From: Melampsora larici-populina 98AG31
Taxonomy: Eukaryota > Basidiomycota > Pucciniomycetes > Pucciniales > Melampsoraceae
NCBI RefSeq assembly: GCF_000204055.1
Contig: NW_006768772.1
Span: 1,248,829 to 1,312,828, forward strand
DNA length: 64,000 nucleotides
Reading direction: 5' to 3'
Both the position numbers and the translations under genes were made by a program. Below, one piece after another: positions 44,520 through 56,469 of this stretch; within the stretch, counting starts at the first letter, position 1; each line of letters begins with the position of its first letter. The notes below the pieces were generated by a model, which was not told the DNA's origin, made no database searches, and saw nothing but the letters and a program-made list of their open reading frames with translations.

Positions 44520-45851
44520 CAGATTCATCAATTCAACTGTTGAGAGTGTTTTGCTTTGAATATCAAAAGTACCTTTTTCGTTCTTGATGACAACTAGCTG
44601 CCCAATGACCTTGTCGCACTCAATGACATGATATCCTCCGTGCTTGTCATATAGCACTGAGGCATTCAGCAAGTCTGGCAAAGAATAGTACGGACTTTTG
44701 TGTTTGTCATCATCAGAAAGAGGTAACAATGAATTGACAACAAGGAGTGGATGTTCAGAATTGGGAAGCTTGATAATATCCGTGATACAGCCCTTCCTTT
44801 TGCATGAGTTGTGGAAATATGAGATGTAGCTATTTCCAGGTGTCTTCTTGTGAGTACTATGTGGCTTGGTTGAAATGAGGATCCTTGTGGTCACATCAAA
44901 TGTTGAGCGTGCAGTGTACTCTGCCCCTACATGACCATTCTTTCTAAGGGTCTCAAAGGCAATAGGACTGAGTTGTCTTTCTTTCCACAATGTCTGTTGC
45001 TCTCTTAAGAGGTATTCTCCAATAATAGGATCATTCTTGAAGGCGGTGTGATTGTTATTGATCATGGCTTGAAAGAAGCTATGTCTGGAATAGTGCTGAA
45101 GTAACGACTCGCCCTGCCGTTCTAGTCATGGAAAAATAAGTTCAGCCGAGTTTGGATAGGCCCAATTTTGAGATAAAGACATACCCTTCTTTCCATTTTT
45201 ACGTGCTCCAACTAGGCTACCAATGATCCTCTTGCCTGCCCAGCTAGCCATATAAGCAGGCGGCCCAAGAAGTGTTGAGATGGAGCCTATGTGTTCAGCA
45301 AAATGCAAATTGGGCTTTTTCATCATATGGGGCCATCCATCTCCAAGGCTTGCTTGGTGCTTCTCAACCAATTTTGTGAGCTTTTCTCCTTCACCATGTT
45401 TGAAAGATCGCAAAGTACATATGTTACCAATTTGAATGAGCTGCAGGAGGCAGTCAAGTATTTTGGCAGAGGTGTCTCCAGCCTCTCCAGAGCTGAAGTG
45501 AGGTACCCAAGCAAGTAATATATAGACTTTAAATAGATATTGCCATTCGGCTGCTTTGGGGGTACCAGCACTGGCCATTCCAAAGTTAGGCTTAGGTCGA
45601 GTGGTCCAAGAGGGGGCAATGGCATGTTCAAGACAGTGCTGAAGCAGATCCAGTTCATAGGGGGTGACTGATGGCACAATAGCGGGTACAGGTGGTGGGG
45701 GTGTTGGAGATCGTTCCACTCTTGCTCGCTTCTTTCCTTTGATGGTGCGGTCAGCTCCAGCTGAAGATGATGGTAAATTATGAAGATCTGACGGTGCTGC
45801 TGATCTAGTGTCGTGAGAATGGTGTGATCGAGGTCTGCGCGGGGGGCGCAT
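44520..45851 (-). pseudogene. Tnp2/Plavaka-like transposase remnant (C-terminal part)
   Basis: Two coding blocks on the minus strand, 45851-45185 and 45121-44520, join in phase across a 63-nt intron; a donor (GTGAGT) at 44519-44514 points to a missing further exon. The pattern WQYLFKVYILLAW, then KKPNLHFAEHIGSISTLLGP, SWAGKRIIGSLVGARKNGKK and, after the intron, ERQGESLLQHYSRH resembles the C-terminal region of CACTA/Tnp2-type transposases of basidiomycetes, where a PNLH..H..GP..W..ER..G.L order is usual. The catalytic core that should lie upstream is absent, and an N-terminal stretch near 45851 is Ser/Pro-rich. It is best read as a truncated element copy; a domesticated gene cannot be excluded. 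Confidence 0.5.
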
Positions 45852-46469
45852 CTCAGATGTCTCTGCTTGCTGGCTGCAAGGTGGGCTAGGAGGAGGTGGT
45901 GGTGATAGTCGAGTATTGTACTGACGCCGATTAAATTGGTGAGAGGAAGACCTAGAGGTAAAAGTAATGGAAGTGGGAAGAAGAGGAGTTTGAGATCAAC
46001 GACTTGATTATAAGTATAATCAAAGTGGTAAAGAGATTCCTCAAAATCAAAGATGGTAATGAGGGAATATTGCAAGGTTGCACGTGAGAGCAAGAGCGCG
46101 CGTATGACGCGATTGGCTTTCTCATCCATTGTCGTAGCTACGTCACGTGGCACTATAACCTATTCTCGTATCTAGAAGTTTCCTCCTAGTGCCCAATAAA
46201 AACAAACAACGGTTGAGCCATTTGATTCAGTCAAATCATTCAACACCGCAGATTGGAACTCATATTATTGGTATTACGTGATCTTGGACTCATAGAGAGG
46301 ACTATTTTGGGTACAACAAAGTGATGAAAATAAAGGAGGAGTCAAATGAACAAAGGTTAAGGGAATGTTACCGCACAAGGAATTATAAAGTCCTACTATG
46401 TATGAGGAGGCTATAACAATGGACTGTAGTGGAACTGGTGGATGTGTTTCTTGTATCAAGCCAAATCAA
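45852..46469. other. Spacer between transposase remnant and membrane-protein gene
   Basis: A frame at about 46153-45960 (minus) reads MPRDVATTMDEKANRVIRALL and may be a first exon of the remnant, but I could not join it. Nothing else is seen. Confidence 0.3.
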
Positions 46470-47269
46470 TCAACATCTGCTCCTTTTCTGATTGAACAAC
46501 ATGTTCATCGACTCGAACGCACACGAGCCGGTAGAATTCCCAAAACAGTTCCCTTTCACTGGGTGTGTGGTCAGTGAGATGATTGCGAAGGTGATTAAAA
46601 GCCTATCAAAGGCGAAGAGCAGATAATTTGGCTGTGTAAGCTTGGGTTGTTGATCTACAACGGCCAAAAGATTTCAGGACAAAGCGTACTATGATCAGTG
46701 GGAAATGAAAAAACCACATCTTGAAAAGTCCTCTTGGGTCCTCAAAACCTTCCAAGCCGTATAATGCATATGAAACAATGCTATGCAATGTGGTTGTTGT
46801 GACAATATGGAATGGATGCTCAATGAGAACAAAGACCCCGATCCAGGGATAAACCATCATGGTTCTGTAATATCAGCCAAAAAAGAGGGAATTTATGTAG
46901 ATCAGCTTAATGTGCAAAACAATTATATACAGAGTCCAAACCCTACGCGAAGAGGAAAAATATCTGGAGAAGGAGGTTGGTGAATGATCAGTCTCCTCGG
47001 CATATAATGATTGTGTTTGCGGAACCCTGCTCACCATAGAGAACACGGCAGCCACGAAGAGGCCAGATCCTGGGATTAAAATCGAGGAGTGTTCAACTGG
47101 AAAGCCGAATGAGTTAGCAAGGAATGAAGAGTTCTGAAGTGGAAAAGAGGCATTTACGAAGCGGGAACATAATGGTGGTTGACGCGCCAATGCAGCATAG
47201 GAGGCCCAAGGTAACCCCAATGCGCACGATTAACATCTTGCGAGTGAGGATCGGAACGGTGTCAGCCAT
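46470..47269 (-). CDS. Small four-pass membrane protein, 175 aa
   Basis: Five exons on the minus strand: 47269-47158, 47096-47035, 46963-46947, 46864-46690, 46631-46470, all in phase. The 17-nt third exon is needed: without it no frame joins exons 2 and 4. Hydrophobic segments: about 14-35 (LIVRIGVTLGLLCCIGAST), 48-80 (SGLFVAAVFSM continuing into FFLFATMMVYPWIGVFVLI), around 112-135 and 130-145 (LLFAFDRLLITFAIISL). A loop with YGLEGFEDPRG lies between. The C-terminal tail has Cys and basic residues. Overall it resembles small tetraspan/MARVEL-like proteins, but I do not recognise a family. Confidence 0.62.
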
Positions 47270-48726
47270 TTTGTAAGTGTAGTGGGCGGATGATAAGATA
47301 AGAAAGGTTTGAGTCTGAGGATTGGAAAGAGATCAAAACGATGAAATGTGGAAGCAGAGTAATTTTCAGTGCGTTGCGAGTGGGACAAAAGAATCTGAAG
47401 CTGACCACGTTTACTTACATGTATGTATCTCAGACTCGATGCTCATCAGTGCAAAGCAATGTCCGCTAAGCAGTGCCATCTTCAGTAGAAATTGATTCAT
47501 TCAGTCAATGTGCCTATCTAGCATTGACTGTCTGAGGCGCGGTCTCATCGTGTTAGCTTTACTCTATAAACTGACATACTGGGTTCGTTTCACAGCAGCC
47601 AGCCATCTAATTAGGTGCTTGATTAGGACAAACGGATATCACTCGATCGTGCTTCAGGAACGCATCATTGCAACCGTGAACATCTACATGCATGCCGCGC
47701 CATCCCGATTCCCTACAAGCCCCTGGCAATTGTCCCAATTTTGCCCAGTCGACTACAAAGCGGTTTCTACAATGGAAAACAAACATGTTTGCTCGGAGAT
47801 AGAGACACCGGCACAGACTGGCACACTTTGCATAATTCCTGGGGTAGCCAACCATAGATCAGAATTATAAAGAAAACACAGTAGACAAATGTGCAGATGT
47901 CATAGACGAAAACGCGGTGGCGAAGCTTCTGGAGACGCCTAAAGATTTTTTATGGTTGACGCATAGGTTTATTGATTTCAAGTGTGGTGTTAGTCTTCGA
48001 CTTTTTATCTCTTCCACTGATGGGTAAAATTTTAGGCAGCCATAAGGCCCAGGGTAATCACAAAGAAGTTGGACATGTCGCCACAAGTGCAATCCTGAAA
48101 TCAAAAGGACTTGAAAACATATCGTGACAATGGCCTTCGCCTATCTACACCTTCATTCTTGCCCTTTATCTTCATCAGCTGTAGCGTTTCCATATCACCG
48201 TGCAGCTTCTTGAATGAATAGATTTCTTGGGCTGTCAAAGTTAAGTATTATGCCTTGACTCGATTTTAAAGAAGATTAACGCTCAGCTTTGAGACGCCAG
48301 CTCCAACTGCTTCAAGTTTGATTCAAGGGAAAGTCTTGGAGTCCGATTGCGCTGCGCTCGTGACTGTGAGTGTGACAGAGACGGAGTGTGACACGTCAAG
48401 GCGCACGAGCTACACAGACTTTATGGCGACGTCAATGGCGTCGTCAAGTGAGGAATTTCGTTTACATAGTCTCTCATAATCTTCAGAAGAATCCACGAGA
48501 GCGATGATCGCATGCAAGTCCACGCCCAGGCTTGACAGACCAGGCTTGACCCCGCCAACGCGACACTCGTTTCAGCGCCACACAGTCACCCCTTTTGGTT
48601 ACTATTGTGGTAGACCACACTGCAAACAAGTACGTCTTTACTTCTTGGGGAAGTCATAAAGGTGTTTCTGTTCAAGTCCATGGTGAGATTTTTTGAACCT
48701 ACCATCCAATTTCCTGTACCTCAATT
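47270..48726. other. Intergenic region with a possible decayed minus-strand gene
   Basis: Minus-strand 47940-47775 reads RVFVYDICTFVYCVFFIILI with a stop after a Cys-rich tail, preceded by an acceptor-like TTTAG; further coding-like pieces lie at about 48090 and 48200 (QEIYSFKKLHGDMETLQLM). They look like exons of a small membrane protein but could not be joined in phase. A GC-richer stretch at 48360-48600 is the likely promoter of the acyltransferase gene. Confidence 0.3.
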
Positions 48727-50409
48727 ATGTTTAAGCGAAGTGATATTGACAGCGCCTTGGCAAGAATGAATTTTTTCGGCTTCAAGACTAAACCTAGAGC
48801 CGACTACGAGATTGTAGCTTTGGAAGACCAACCGCTGGGAGAATCAAGAAGCCATGAACAAGAAGAAGAACATGTTCAAGAAGCGAAGTCATCGAAATCA
48901 GATACACAACATTGGGCTAATGGACTGAGAGGCCTTGCGGCTTTGTGTGTTATGATCCATCACGGAATTGTCGCTTTCAACTCTGAAGCTACTTTAGAGA
49001 CAAATGACCCCGATGGCACCGTCCATTTTTGGCAGTGGCCTATCTTACGATCATTTATATCTCCCAACGTTGGCCTTTTTCGCTTGTCTATCTTTTCGCA
49101 TTTCTTTCTTCTCTCAGAAAAGTACTAAATCAATGCCGTTTTTCTTAGTTCTTGGTCACATTATTTTTCGTGTTATCAGGTGTGTTTCAGAGAATTATAC
49201 CAATTCAATATTTTTTGACTTACCATCCTTCTTTTGAATCAGGCTATGTGTTATCCTATCGCCCTCTTCATCGGATTAGTACAAAGCCGTCAGACTCGAT
49301 TTCTGTTCGGAATTCATTGGCATCTGCTTGTTTACGCAGAATCTTCAGGCTGGCACCTCCTCCACTGTTTTCAATCATCATCTCACATACTATTCTATTG
49401 GGTGGAGGTTTTGATCAAACTCGGGCTGCGAAGTTGGGTACTTGGTGGACCACTGATCATATTCCACGTTTCGTCACCCCCAACTGGCACGCGCAAACTG
49501 TAGAGTGTTTGAAAACCATGGTGAGTCTGAGTTTCGTCAACCAGATCAACTACCAGAAAAAATGCTTATTGATTCACGTCCAAAAACCTATAGGTGAATC
49601 TATGGTATGACTCGCAAACCAAATCTCAATATAATGTTGTTTTGTGGACAATGCGTGAAGAGTTTCTAGGCTCTCTGAATGTATTTTTAATTCTATTGGC
49701 AACATCAAATTTACAACGTCGATTTCGCGTTATGCTAGTGATCGCACTGGGACTCGTGAACCTTTATAGGAAAGCTCTCGGTCTCTTGCCATTCCTATTC
49801 GGTATCCTCATTGCCGAAATACAGGTCTCACGATCCGAATCTAGCCCATTGAAGATCAACAGAAACAAACCATGTGGCAATCTTCGTTCATTGGCCATGG
49901 CTGCGATGTTGATGGTCGGTCTGTTTTTCGGATCTGTACCATACTTCGCTATGACCAAGGCTTCTTGGTCGCGTTCCATGTTTCAGGCCATGTCAAGATA
50001 TAGTAAAGACGAATTTGAAGTGAAGCAAGCTTACAACACCATGGGCGGATGTCTTACGGTTTTATCGATATCACAATGGCCTGCTTCTCAACAGCTCTTC
50101 TCCACTCGACTACTTCAATTTTTGGGAAGAATCTCTTACTCACTATATGTGGTTCATGTTCCACTTTTACTTAGCGTTGGTGTATCTCTTGTTTGGCGAT
50201 TTCGAAGTTGGGGAATCTCAAATACTTTATCAGTCTTTCTTATGACACCTTTTTGGGTTGGATGGGTGATTGCACTTAGTTGGTTCATGGCAAAATTCAT
50301 TGACGAGAAGGCTATCACCTTCAGTCACGCATTGGAACGAGCTTGGGGTACAAAAACTACTTCAGATGAATCTAGGCATCCAGGAACAAGCCTCCTTTCT
50401 ACAACATAA
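48727..50409 (+). CDS. Acyltransferase-3 family membrane protein
   Basis: Four exons: 48727-49068, 49149-49179, 49243-49520, 49594-50409, in phase, 488 aa. Acyltransferase-3 (OafA/YrhL-like) proteins move acyl groups onto sugars or lipids at membranes. The family start motif is ANGLRGLAALCVMIHHG (about residue 62-78) with the expected His pair. The block LVTLFFVLSGYVLSYR follows across the second intron, then CLRRIFRLAPP. Many hydrophobic segments follow, among them FLGRISYSLYVVHVPLLLSV (about 415), the other family signature. The soluble N-terminus of 55 residues is acidic. The first intron uses a weak GTTGGC donor; the frame and the conserved junction support it. The acyl substrate is unknown. 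Confidence 0.9.
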
Positions 50410-51423
50410 CGATCAACTTGTTGCTTGTCCAAAACGAAGTGGGTAATACATTCGGCACACGAGGGAATCCCAACAAGCGCAACTCCAATCAAACTTAAAG
50501 CTCCTTTGTTCAACTCACAAAGTCTGTTCATTCCCGCTCTCATCCCTTGACACTTCTAGCGGTGACGGGCAGCAAGATCGTCGTCGGACATGATTGTCAG
50601 TCTTGGAAACGCCAAATTACAACTTAAATAGTAACACCATGTACAACTCAGCTAAAATTCCTCTCACCCCATAAACCTCATAGCCATATCTCATTTTTTA
50701 TTCTTGTACATATATATCGAGAAGGAGTTGGTCTACGTAATTGTCCGGGCGAGCCCAAGTGAGGTTCATCTTGTATATTTTGAGCTTACGTGTTCGTAAT
50801 TTCAATCATCCAATAGTTTTAGGCTTTGAGAACACACGGGATCATAGTCATTGATGTCTTGTGCTACGGAAGACATGGAAGACATCTTATACCATATTGA
50901 CATTTCTTGAAACTTCAAGGGGTGAAGGGCATCACGATCACCAGCTTAGTTGGCAAAGGCATGTTGTCGCGTGAATTATATATCAAAGTAAAATCTTCAT
51001 GGTAACAACATGCACAGCCTATGTAGACTTCCCCTACCCTAAATATAGCCCATATTCTCTACATTTTTACAGATTGAGGCTCACTTATTGAGACTGAACG
51101 CGGCGAAAATTGAATGATGCTTTTGTGGAAATTTCGTCCAAATGTGTATCTTATCCAAGACCGCAGACTTCATATGTGAAGCGCATTCAGGTGATCGGTT
51201 GCTTTTATTGTGCTCTCTTTGTTAGCAAAACATGTGTTTTTGATATGGATTGATTGATTGGCCTGTTTTACAATTCGATTCGAGAACTATGTAATGTACA
51301 TCAAGTCAGCCAATGACAGAATCTTCAAGTACGATTTGTAAAGAGTGCATCAATCTTGTCACCTTACAGTGCATATCGCCTAGCGTAGATTGAAAGTGTG
51401 AGAAACGTCAAAGATTTCGTTTG
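50410..51423. other. Convergent 3' intergenic region
   Basis: Lies between the ends of the acyltransferase (plus) and prefoldin (minus) genes. No gene or repeat was recognised. Confidence 0.4.
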
Positions 51424-52022
51424 TCATGAGGGTGCGGTAGTGATCTTGATGTTCCACTTTTGCTGATATTCTTGCAATTCAACACTCTAAACACACCATG
51501 GTCGTTCATAATCATCAACATTAAAGGATCGTGATGTATAATGCGATGATAAATAATAAATGAATGTAACAAACCTTCTTTTGATAATGTGACGCCAATG
51601 ATTTCAAAACTTCATCAATGTTTGACCTCTGTTGTTCTAATCCTGGTAAGATCTCCTTGACTGTACGTCCCACGAGGACTCCTCCGACTAATCTGAAGCA
51701 TTTTCGATCTGGTTCTGCCTTTTTTAAAGTATCCATCACCACCCTGAAGATCAAGGGTCACGTAAGATGTCATTAGTTTTTCCCATCGTCGGATTTCTGA
51801 GAGTTGCTTTGAGGAAAGGGCTAACCCATATTCTTCCAAATCTCGGTCAAGTTGAGAGGCTTTAGCATCTAATGTTCGAATCTCTTCGCGTAAAGATCGA
51901 ACGGTCTGCACGAGTTCTTGTTTCGAAGCAAATGATTAACATTGTTTAGTACTTCTAGTGTCCGGAAAGATATTGTGGATACATGATTACATACCCTGAT
52001 TTGATGGCCTAGGAGTTGCCAT
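51424..52022 (-). CDS. GIM4: Prefoldin subunit 2
   Basis: Four exons on the minus strand: 52022-51995, 51916-51826, 51743-51575, 51486-51424, in phase, 116 aa, the usual size. Prefoldin is a six-subunit jellyfish-shaped cochaperone in the cytosol that hands newly made tubulin and actin to the CCT chaperonin. This is a beta-type subunit: an N-terminal coiled coil (SLREEIRTLDAKASQLDRDL), the conserved core VMDTLKKAEPDRKCFRLVGG followed by VLVGRTVKEILPGLEQQ, and a second coiled coil to the end (SVELQEYQQKWNIKI). Introns 2 and 3 use weaker donors (GTTAGC, GTTTGT), but the joined protein matches the family without gaps. It shares a 353-bp divergent promoter with RRN3. Confidence 0.95.
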
Positions 52023-52375
52023 TCTTCTGCGGTGTGGGTGAATTAAGCTTTGGATGTGGTTGTTGATATTTATATCCAATCAATCATGAAGTCATTCTCT
52101 TCAAGTTCAACAGTCCAGGATTATAGAGATGTCAAGGGTGTAACATCCTTTATGACAGGTATGGTTGTATTTGCTTCAGTTGTGGTTTCAGTTGTTAGGG
52201 TTTCGTCACTTGAATGAAACTTTTTCACTTTTTTCACTCTCAGTCTCGCTGAGTTCAATCGAATTGTAGCTCAGCATCCAACAAGAGATTAGTTTGAGGT
52301 GATCTCTATCGACAAACTCACATTTATCTTGAGCAACAACCTCTGCAATCAATCATTCATCGATCTCTTCCGATC
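52023..52375. promoter_or_regulatory. Divergent promoter of prefoldin 2 and RRN3
   Basis: 353 bp between the two ATGs. It contains CTTTTTC/CACTTTTTTCAC pyrimidine tracts and TAGGGTTTCGTCAC near 52197. No TATA box is obvious. The short distance suggests shared control (inference). Confidence 0.5.
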
Positions 52376-54908
52376 ATGATCGTTTCATCTCTCTCAACAC
52401 CTCAACCTCTTGTCCCATCTTCCTCATCGTTACCTGCTACTAAAGGTAAAAAACGTGCTAGGTTTGTGGACGAGAACGAGGATGACCGTCGAGATCAAAT
52501 TCACAAACACAGATTGGAAGAGCCACCTGCGAAGAAAGTAAAGGCAGTTGAAGATGCATTCGAACATCTAGATGCTTCTGATAACGGTTAGCATCCCTTT
52601 GTTTTATATCTTCACTTCCGCTCTGTCTCCTCACTCTTCAACATTTCTAACTCTACGTGACTTCGATATGAACAGAGGTGCTTTGCAAAGGAATGTATCA
52701 AACTTTTATTGATACCGCCTTCATGGAGCGCTCAAACGTGAGACTTGTCTTTTCTTTCGGGCTGGGAAACGTCATAACCCGTCTCCACCCGCTCCAATCA
52801 AATATCTCATCCACCGTATGCTTTCCCTTTGTTTTCGATTTATGATAGGGCCAATTGGATAGATACGAGCAATTCCTTGAACAATTTCAGCATTTACTCT
52901 CGCCTGGCAATACAACCGCTGCATCCTTACCATCAGCACCCTCAATCTCTAGAATCCAACGTTGGCTCACTACCCTGACATCCGTCGTTTCCAAATTGGA
53001 TCGCACACATTCCGTCTTGGTTAACAAGGTTTTGAGTTTGCCATGGACTGTGATGGATGATCAATTTGTAGCGGTTTATTCTAGATTTGTTCATGGCTTG
53101 GTTAGTGCTCGTAGTGAATGGATACATCTTGTAGTAGAGAAAGTCGTACAGGGCCTACATTATCGTAAGCTAAAGCTAATCACTCTTGCCAACTTGACAA
53201 CCTACTCACCTATCATATACTGATATTTTTTTCGTAGGCTGTGTCCCTCTCGAGGTTCGCTCATCAGTCTTACCTAAAGAAATCACTCGAAGATTAATCT
53301 ATCAACGTCTGCATAGCCTATTGCGCTCAATCTTACGGCTTGTCCCCACACTTCCTTCTATCCTTTGGCCAATACTCGAGTCCAGCTACCCCAACAAGCG
53401 CGAAAATAGGGATGCACATACTTGCTACACTGCTAACCTACTGAAGATCACGACCTACTGCGATGAATTGATGGAGCAGATTGTAAAATTGACAATTGAT
53501 CGATGTGTAAAGTTGGATGTTGAAATTCAAGTTGAAGTTGAAGATTGGGAAGACGATGACGGTCGACTAGAGTCTGAAATCTTTGGCAAATCTGTAAATG
53601 AAGCTTTCGACAAATCATGGGCTGACGAAGAACCTGAACCTGAAGATGATGCGGAACTTGATGCCGGCGAATGTCTTGAGCTGGATGACCTCTCTTCTGA
53701 TGACGGTCAATCCTCTGATGAAAACGAACCGACCAATGCACCATCACCTGCATCAATACGGAAAGTTAAGGAATTGGCCGCTAAATTAGATGGCATCTTA
53801 CGTTGTATTTTGGACCATCTGCAGTATATGAGTTTTGGTATCTCCCTCAAGCAACCTGTCCCTGCGCTCGATCAATCCCAGCCGGAGGCAGAATCATCCA
53901 CGCCTTCTCCGCCTGTCAGTGCCGCCCCGGAACCCCGGTTTCAAGCCGAGAAAGAACTATTTTTCGACGTATTATTGTCATCATTTGAGTCTTGCATTCT
54001 AAGAACCCAACGCACTCGCCATACTCAGTTCGTTATCTTTTGGTATGCATCTGTGCATCCTGACTTTGCGGATTCTCTCCTCGCTACCTTGGTGGAGTGC
54101 GCCCTATACGCATATGACGACTCGACACACCCGATCGTGACCAGAGTAGCTTCCTTAGGATATATTGCCAGTCTGGTTAGTCGAGCGCGATACATTGATA
54201 AGCAAACCACAAGACATGTGGTGTCACTTCTATGCGCAAGACTCGAAGCTGGATTGGTTGGCGAAGGAAATGGAAACTCTTATGCTCTCTGGTACTCTAT
54301 CGCTCAAGCAGTCTTTTATATCTTTTGCTTTCGATGGAAGGATTTACTTGTCGGTGAAGATGAAGAGATTGAGGATGAGGATAGCCTCAGTCCGGGAAAA
54401 CAAGTAGGTAGATGGTTGACAGGATTAAAAGTATTGGAGCGTGCGGTGTCTAGTCACTTGAACCCATTGAAGGTAAGTAGTGTCTGCCATAGTTTTGAAA
54501 ATTTTTGATAGGCTCCATGACTGACATTTAATCTCTGTTTCCAATCAGGCTTGTGCTCCAACTGTTGTTTCTCAATTCGCCAAAGTTGCCCATCAAACGA
54601 ATTTCATCTACTGTTATAATATCCTAAGATCTAATGATCGAAGTGGTCTAAATAGTAGTGGTAGTAATAAGCTCTTACCACCACCACCGTCTATTCACTC
54701 ACAGAATAATCTACCACCTTTAACAACTGATCCGATCGTGAGGCAAGTATTATCAGAATCTAGAATGGATTCCTTTTTTCCATTCGATCCTTGTCGATTA
54801 CCACTCACATTGGTTTATCTGGAAAAGATTTATCGGGTATGGGAAGGAGCTCCTGGTGATGCTGAAGATGGTGATGAAGAAGATGAAGACGATGAAGATG
54901 AAGATTGA
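52376..54908 (+). CDS. RRN3: RNA polymerase I transcription initiation factor Rrn3 (TIF-IA)
   Basis: Five exons: 52376-52586, 52676-52737, 52849-53164, 53238-54472, 54549-54908, in phase, 727 aa. Rrn3 binds the stalk side of RNA polymerase I and brings it to the core factor on rDNA promoters, linking rRNA synthesis to growth. The protein is all-helical HEAT-like. Conserved stretches include NKVLSLPWTVMDDQFVAVYS, RFVHGLVSARSEWI, RRLIYQRLHSLLRSILRLVP, TCYTANLLKI, RTRHTQFVIFWYAS, FIYCYNILRSNDRSG and FFPFDPCRLPLT. The N-terminus is basic (GKKRARF, PPAKKVK), probable nuclear signals. An acidic region near 310-380 (EDWEDDDGRLE through ELDDLSSDDGQSSDENEP) matches the acidic loop of the family. The C-terminus ends in an Asp/Glu tail. 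Confidence 0.94.
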
Positions 54909-56469
54909 AGTATTTAATTGGGTTTTATGATACACGTTTTTCATTTTGTTTACCAAAAAGGAAGTCAAAAATATATAATTTATAAGCTGAAACCTTTTTT
55001 TAATGTTTTTTTCAATTGATATCTTGATATTCATTCTTCTAAAAAATTGTAATTATAGTACTTTTTACTTGATGTGCTTCATGATACACTGATTTCGCAG
55101 ATTCGAATGTAAAAATATAATTGTTGATTGATTTTTTAAAAGTAAATGATGATGAAGTCTTATGAAATTGATTGATTTCTCCTGATTTCTTCTTGATCTG
55201 ATCAAACCTTTACCGAAATCGCATGAAAATGCACTGTATTGGAGACTTGGTCAAGGCCGATGGAAATGGACTATATGAAAGGAGGAGGGAATATCAAAAA
55301 TAGTCGAACGAGCGGGGTTATCATTGAGTTTGATTTTCTAGTAAACTAATCTGATTTATTCAAATTCGTTGATTACTATCAAAGGAAATCCTCCAGTCTG
55401 TATGCGCTCATTGGTTTTTGGTTCTTGACCGGTGCTTTTTTGTGCACTCTCAAGTATACCCATCACTTACGTTACACTCATCATGTTTTGAATCGCTCAA
55501 AATATAAGAGATACCCGTACTTGATGCTCGCCCAAAGAAAACACACCCATCAGAATCATCAGAATCATTTGTTTTGTATACATTTTCCTCATCTTTCTAA
55601 AACATATACTGAAACTGAACATCCAGCACCAAATGTTTTATTTCATCCTCCCTTGACGTTTTCTTTGGATAAGTTTCACTCATACCAGCTCTATGAAACA
55701 AAATTGGATCAACAAGTCTTACATTCATTTGCATCTGATGGAGTCCGGTCACGTTAAGCTTTGGATCTGATTCTGAATCAAATCAAGTATGGCATTGGCA
55801 GTAATATCATTTGCAAGAGAATCGATTGCGTGAGAGGTGCAATTAGGTGGCTTCAACGTCCACGAGCCCCACATCACCATCAACTTATTCTTAAAACTCG
55901 ATTACTCCGTTGATTTTGTACGTATCAGATATATGGAGGTTCCAGTATGTAAAAAAACGCAACATCAAGTCTTGAAAGTTGATATGGACAAATATGTAGT
56001 CTCAATAATTCCAGATAAGACCAGATAAGACAAGGTGTATGTGTAGATAGCGGTTAGAAGAGATCAATGACAACGCATGGCTTTGTTTCAACTAAATTCA
56101 TGCGTACACTCCTTTAAAAGCCTATCTGGATGCCCTTGTGCAACAAAGAATTTTCGGCATCACCCACCAATACGTACAAAGATTCAATTGATATGGGATC
56201 CAAAATGAGACCTCATGAGGTGTGATATGTAACTGGTCCAAAATGAGACCTCATGAGGTGGTTGAACTTGCACCGTTTGAAACAGAAAACTTGACTTTCC
56301 CGATCACGATCGGAGAAAACTCGGGCCGGGCTCAGCTGTTAAACGCGTGGTCATGGGAATGGGGATGGGTGTCGCTCATCACATAAAAGGATTTGACTTT
56401 TTGATATTTTTGTAAAGCCAGAAGCGTTCAATCAACCTCAGCATCACTTTATAGCAACTTTCATTCGCC
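54909..56469. other. Intergenic region with the IDO upstream region
   Basis: No gene is supported; a frame at 55425-55757 has no good coding features. The last 300 bp hold a tandem palindromic box (separate entry). Confidence 0.4.
56199..56260. promoter_or_regulatory. Tandem 24-bp palindrome-bearing boxes upstream of IDO
   Basis: TCCAAAATGAGACCTCATGAGGTG occurs at 56199-56222 and again, identical, at 56237-56260, 38 bp apart. Each holds the 12-bp palindrome ACCTCATGAGGT. They lie 210-271 bp before the IDO start. Two equal boxes with dyad symmetry suggest a dimeric regulator site (inference). Confidence 0.6.

Noticed and set aside
45323..46153. 276-residue minus-strand frame overlapping the transposase remnant
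   Set aside because: From 45851 onward it is an out-of-frame shadow of the block containing KKPNLHFAEHIG; only its first residues might be a real exon.
55425..55757. 110-residue plus-strand frame rich in His/Tyr
   Set aside because: No domain, signal peptide or splice context; composition looks random for AT-rich DNA.
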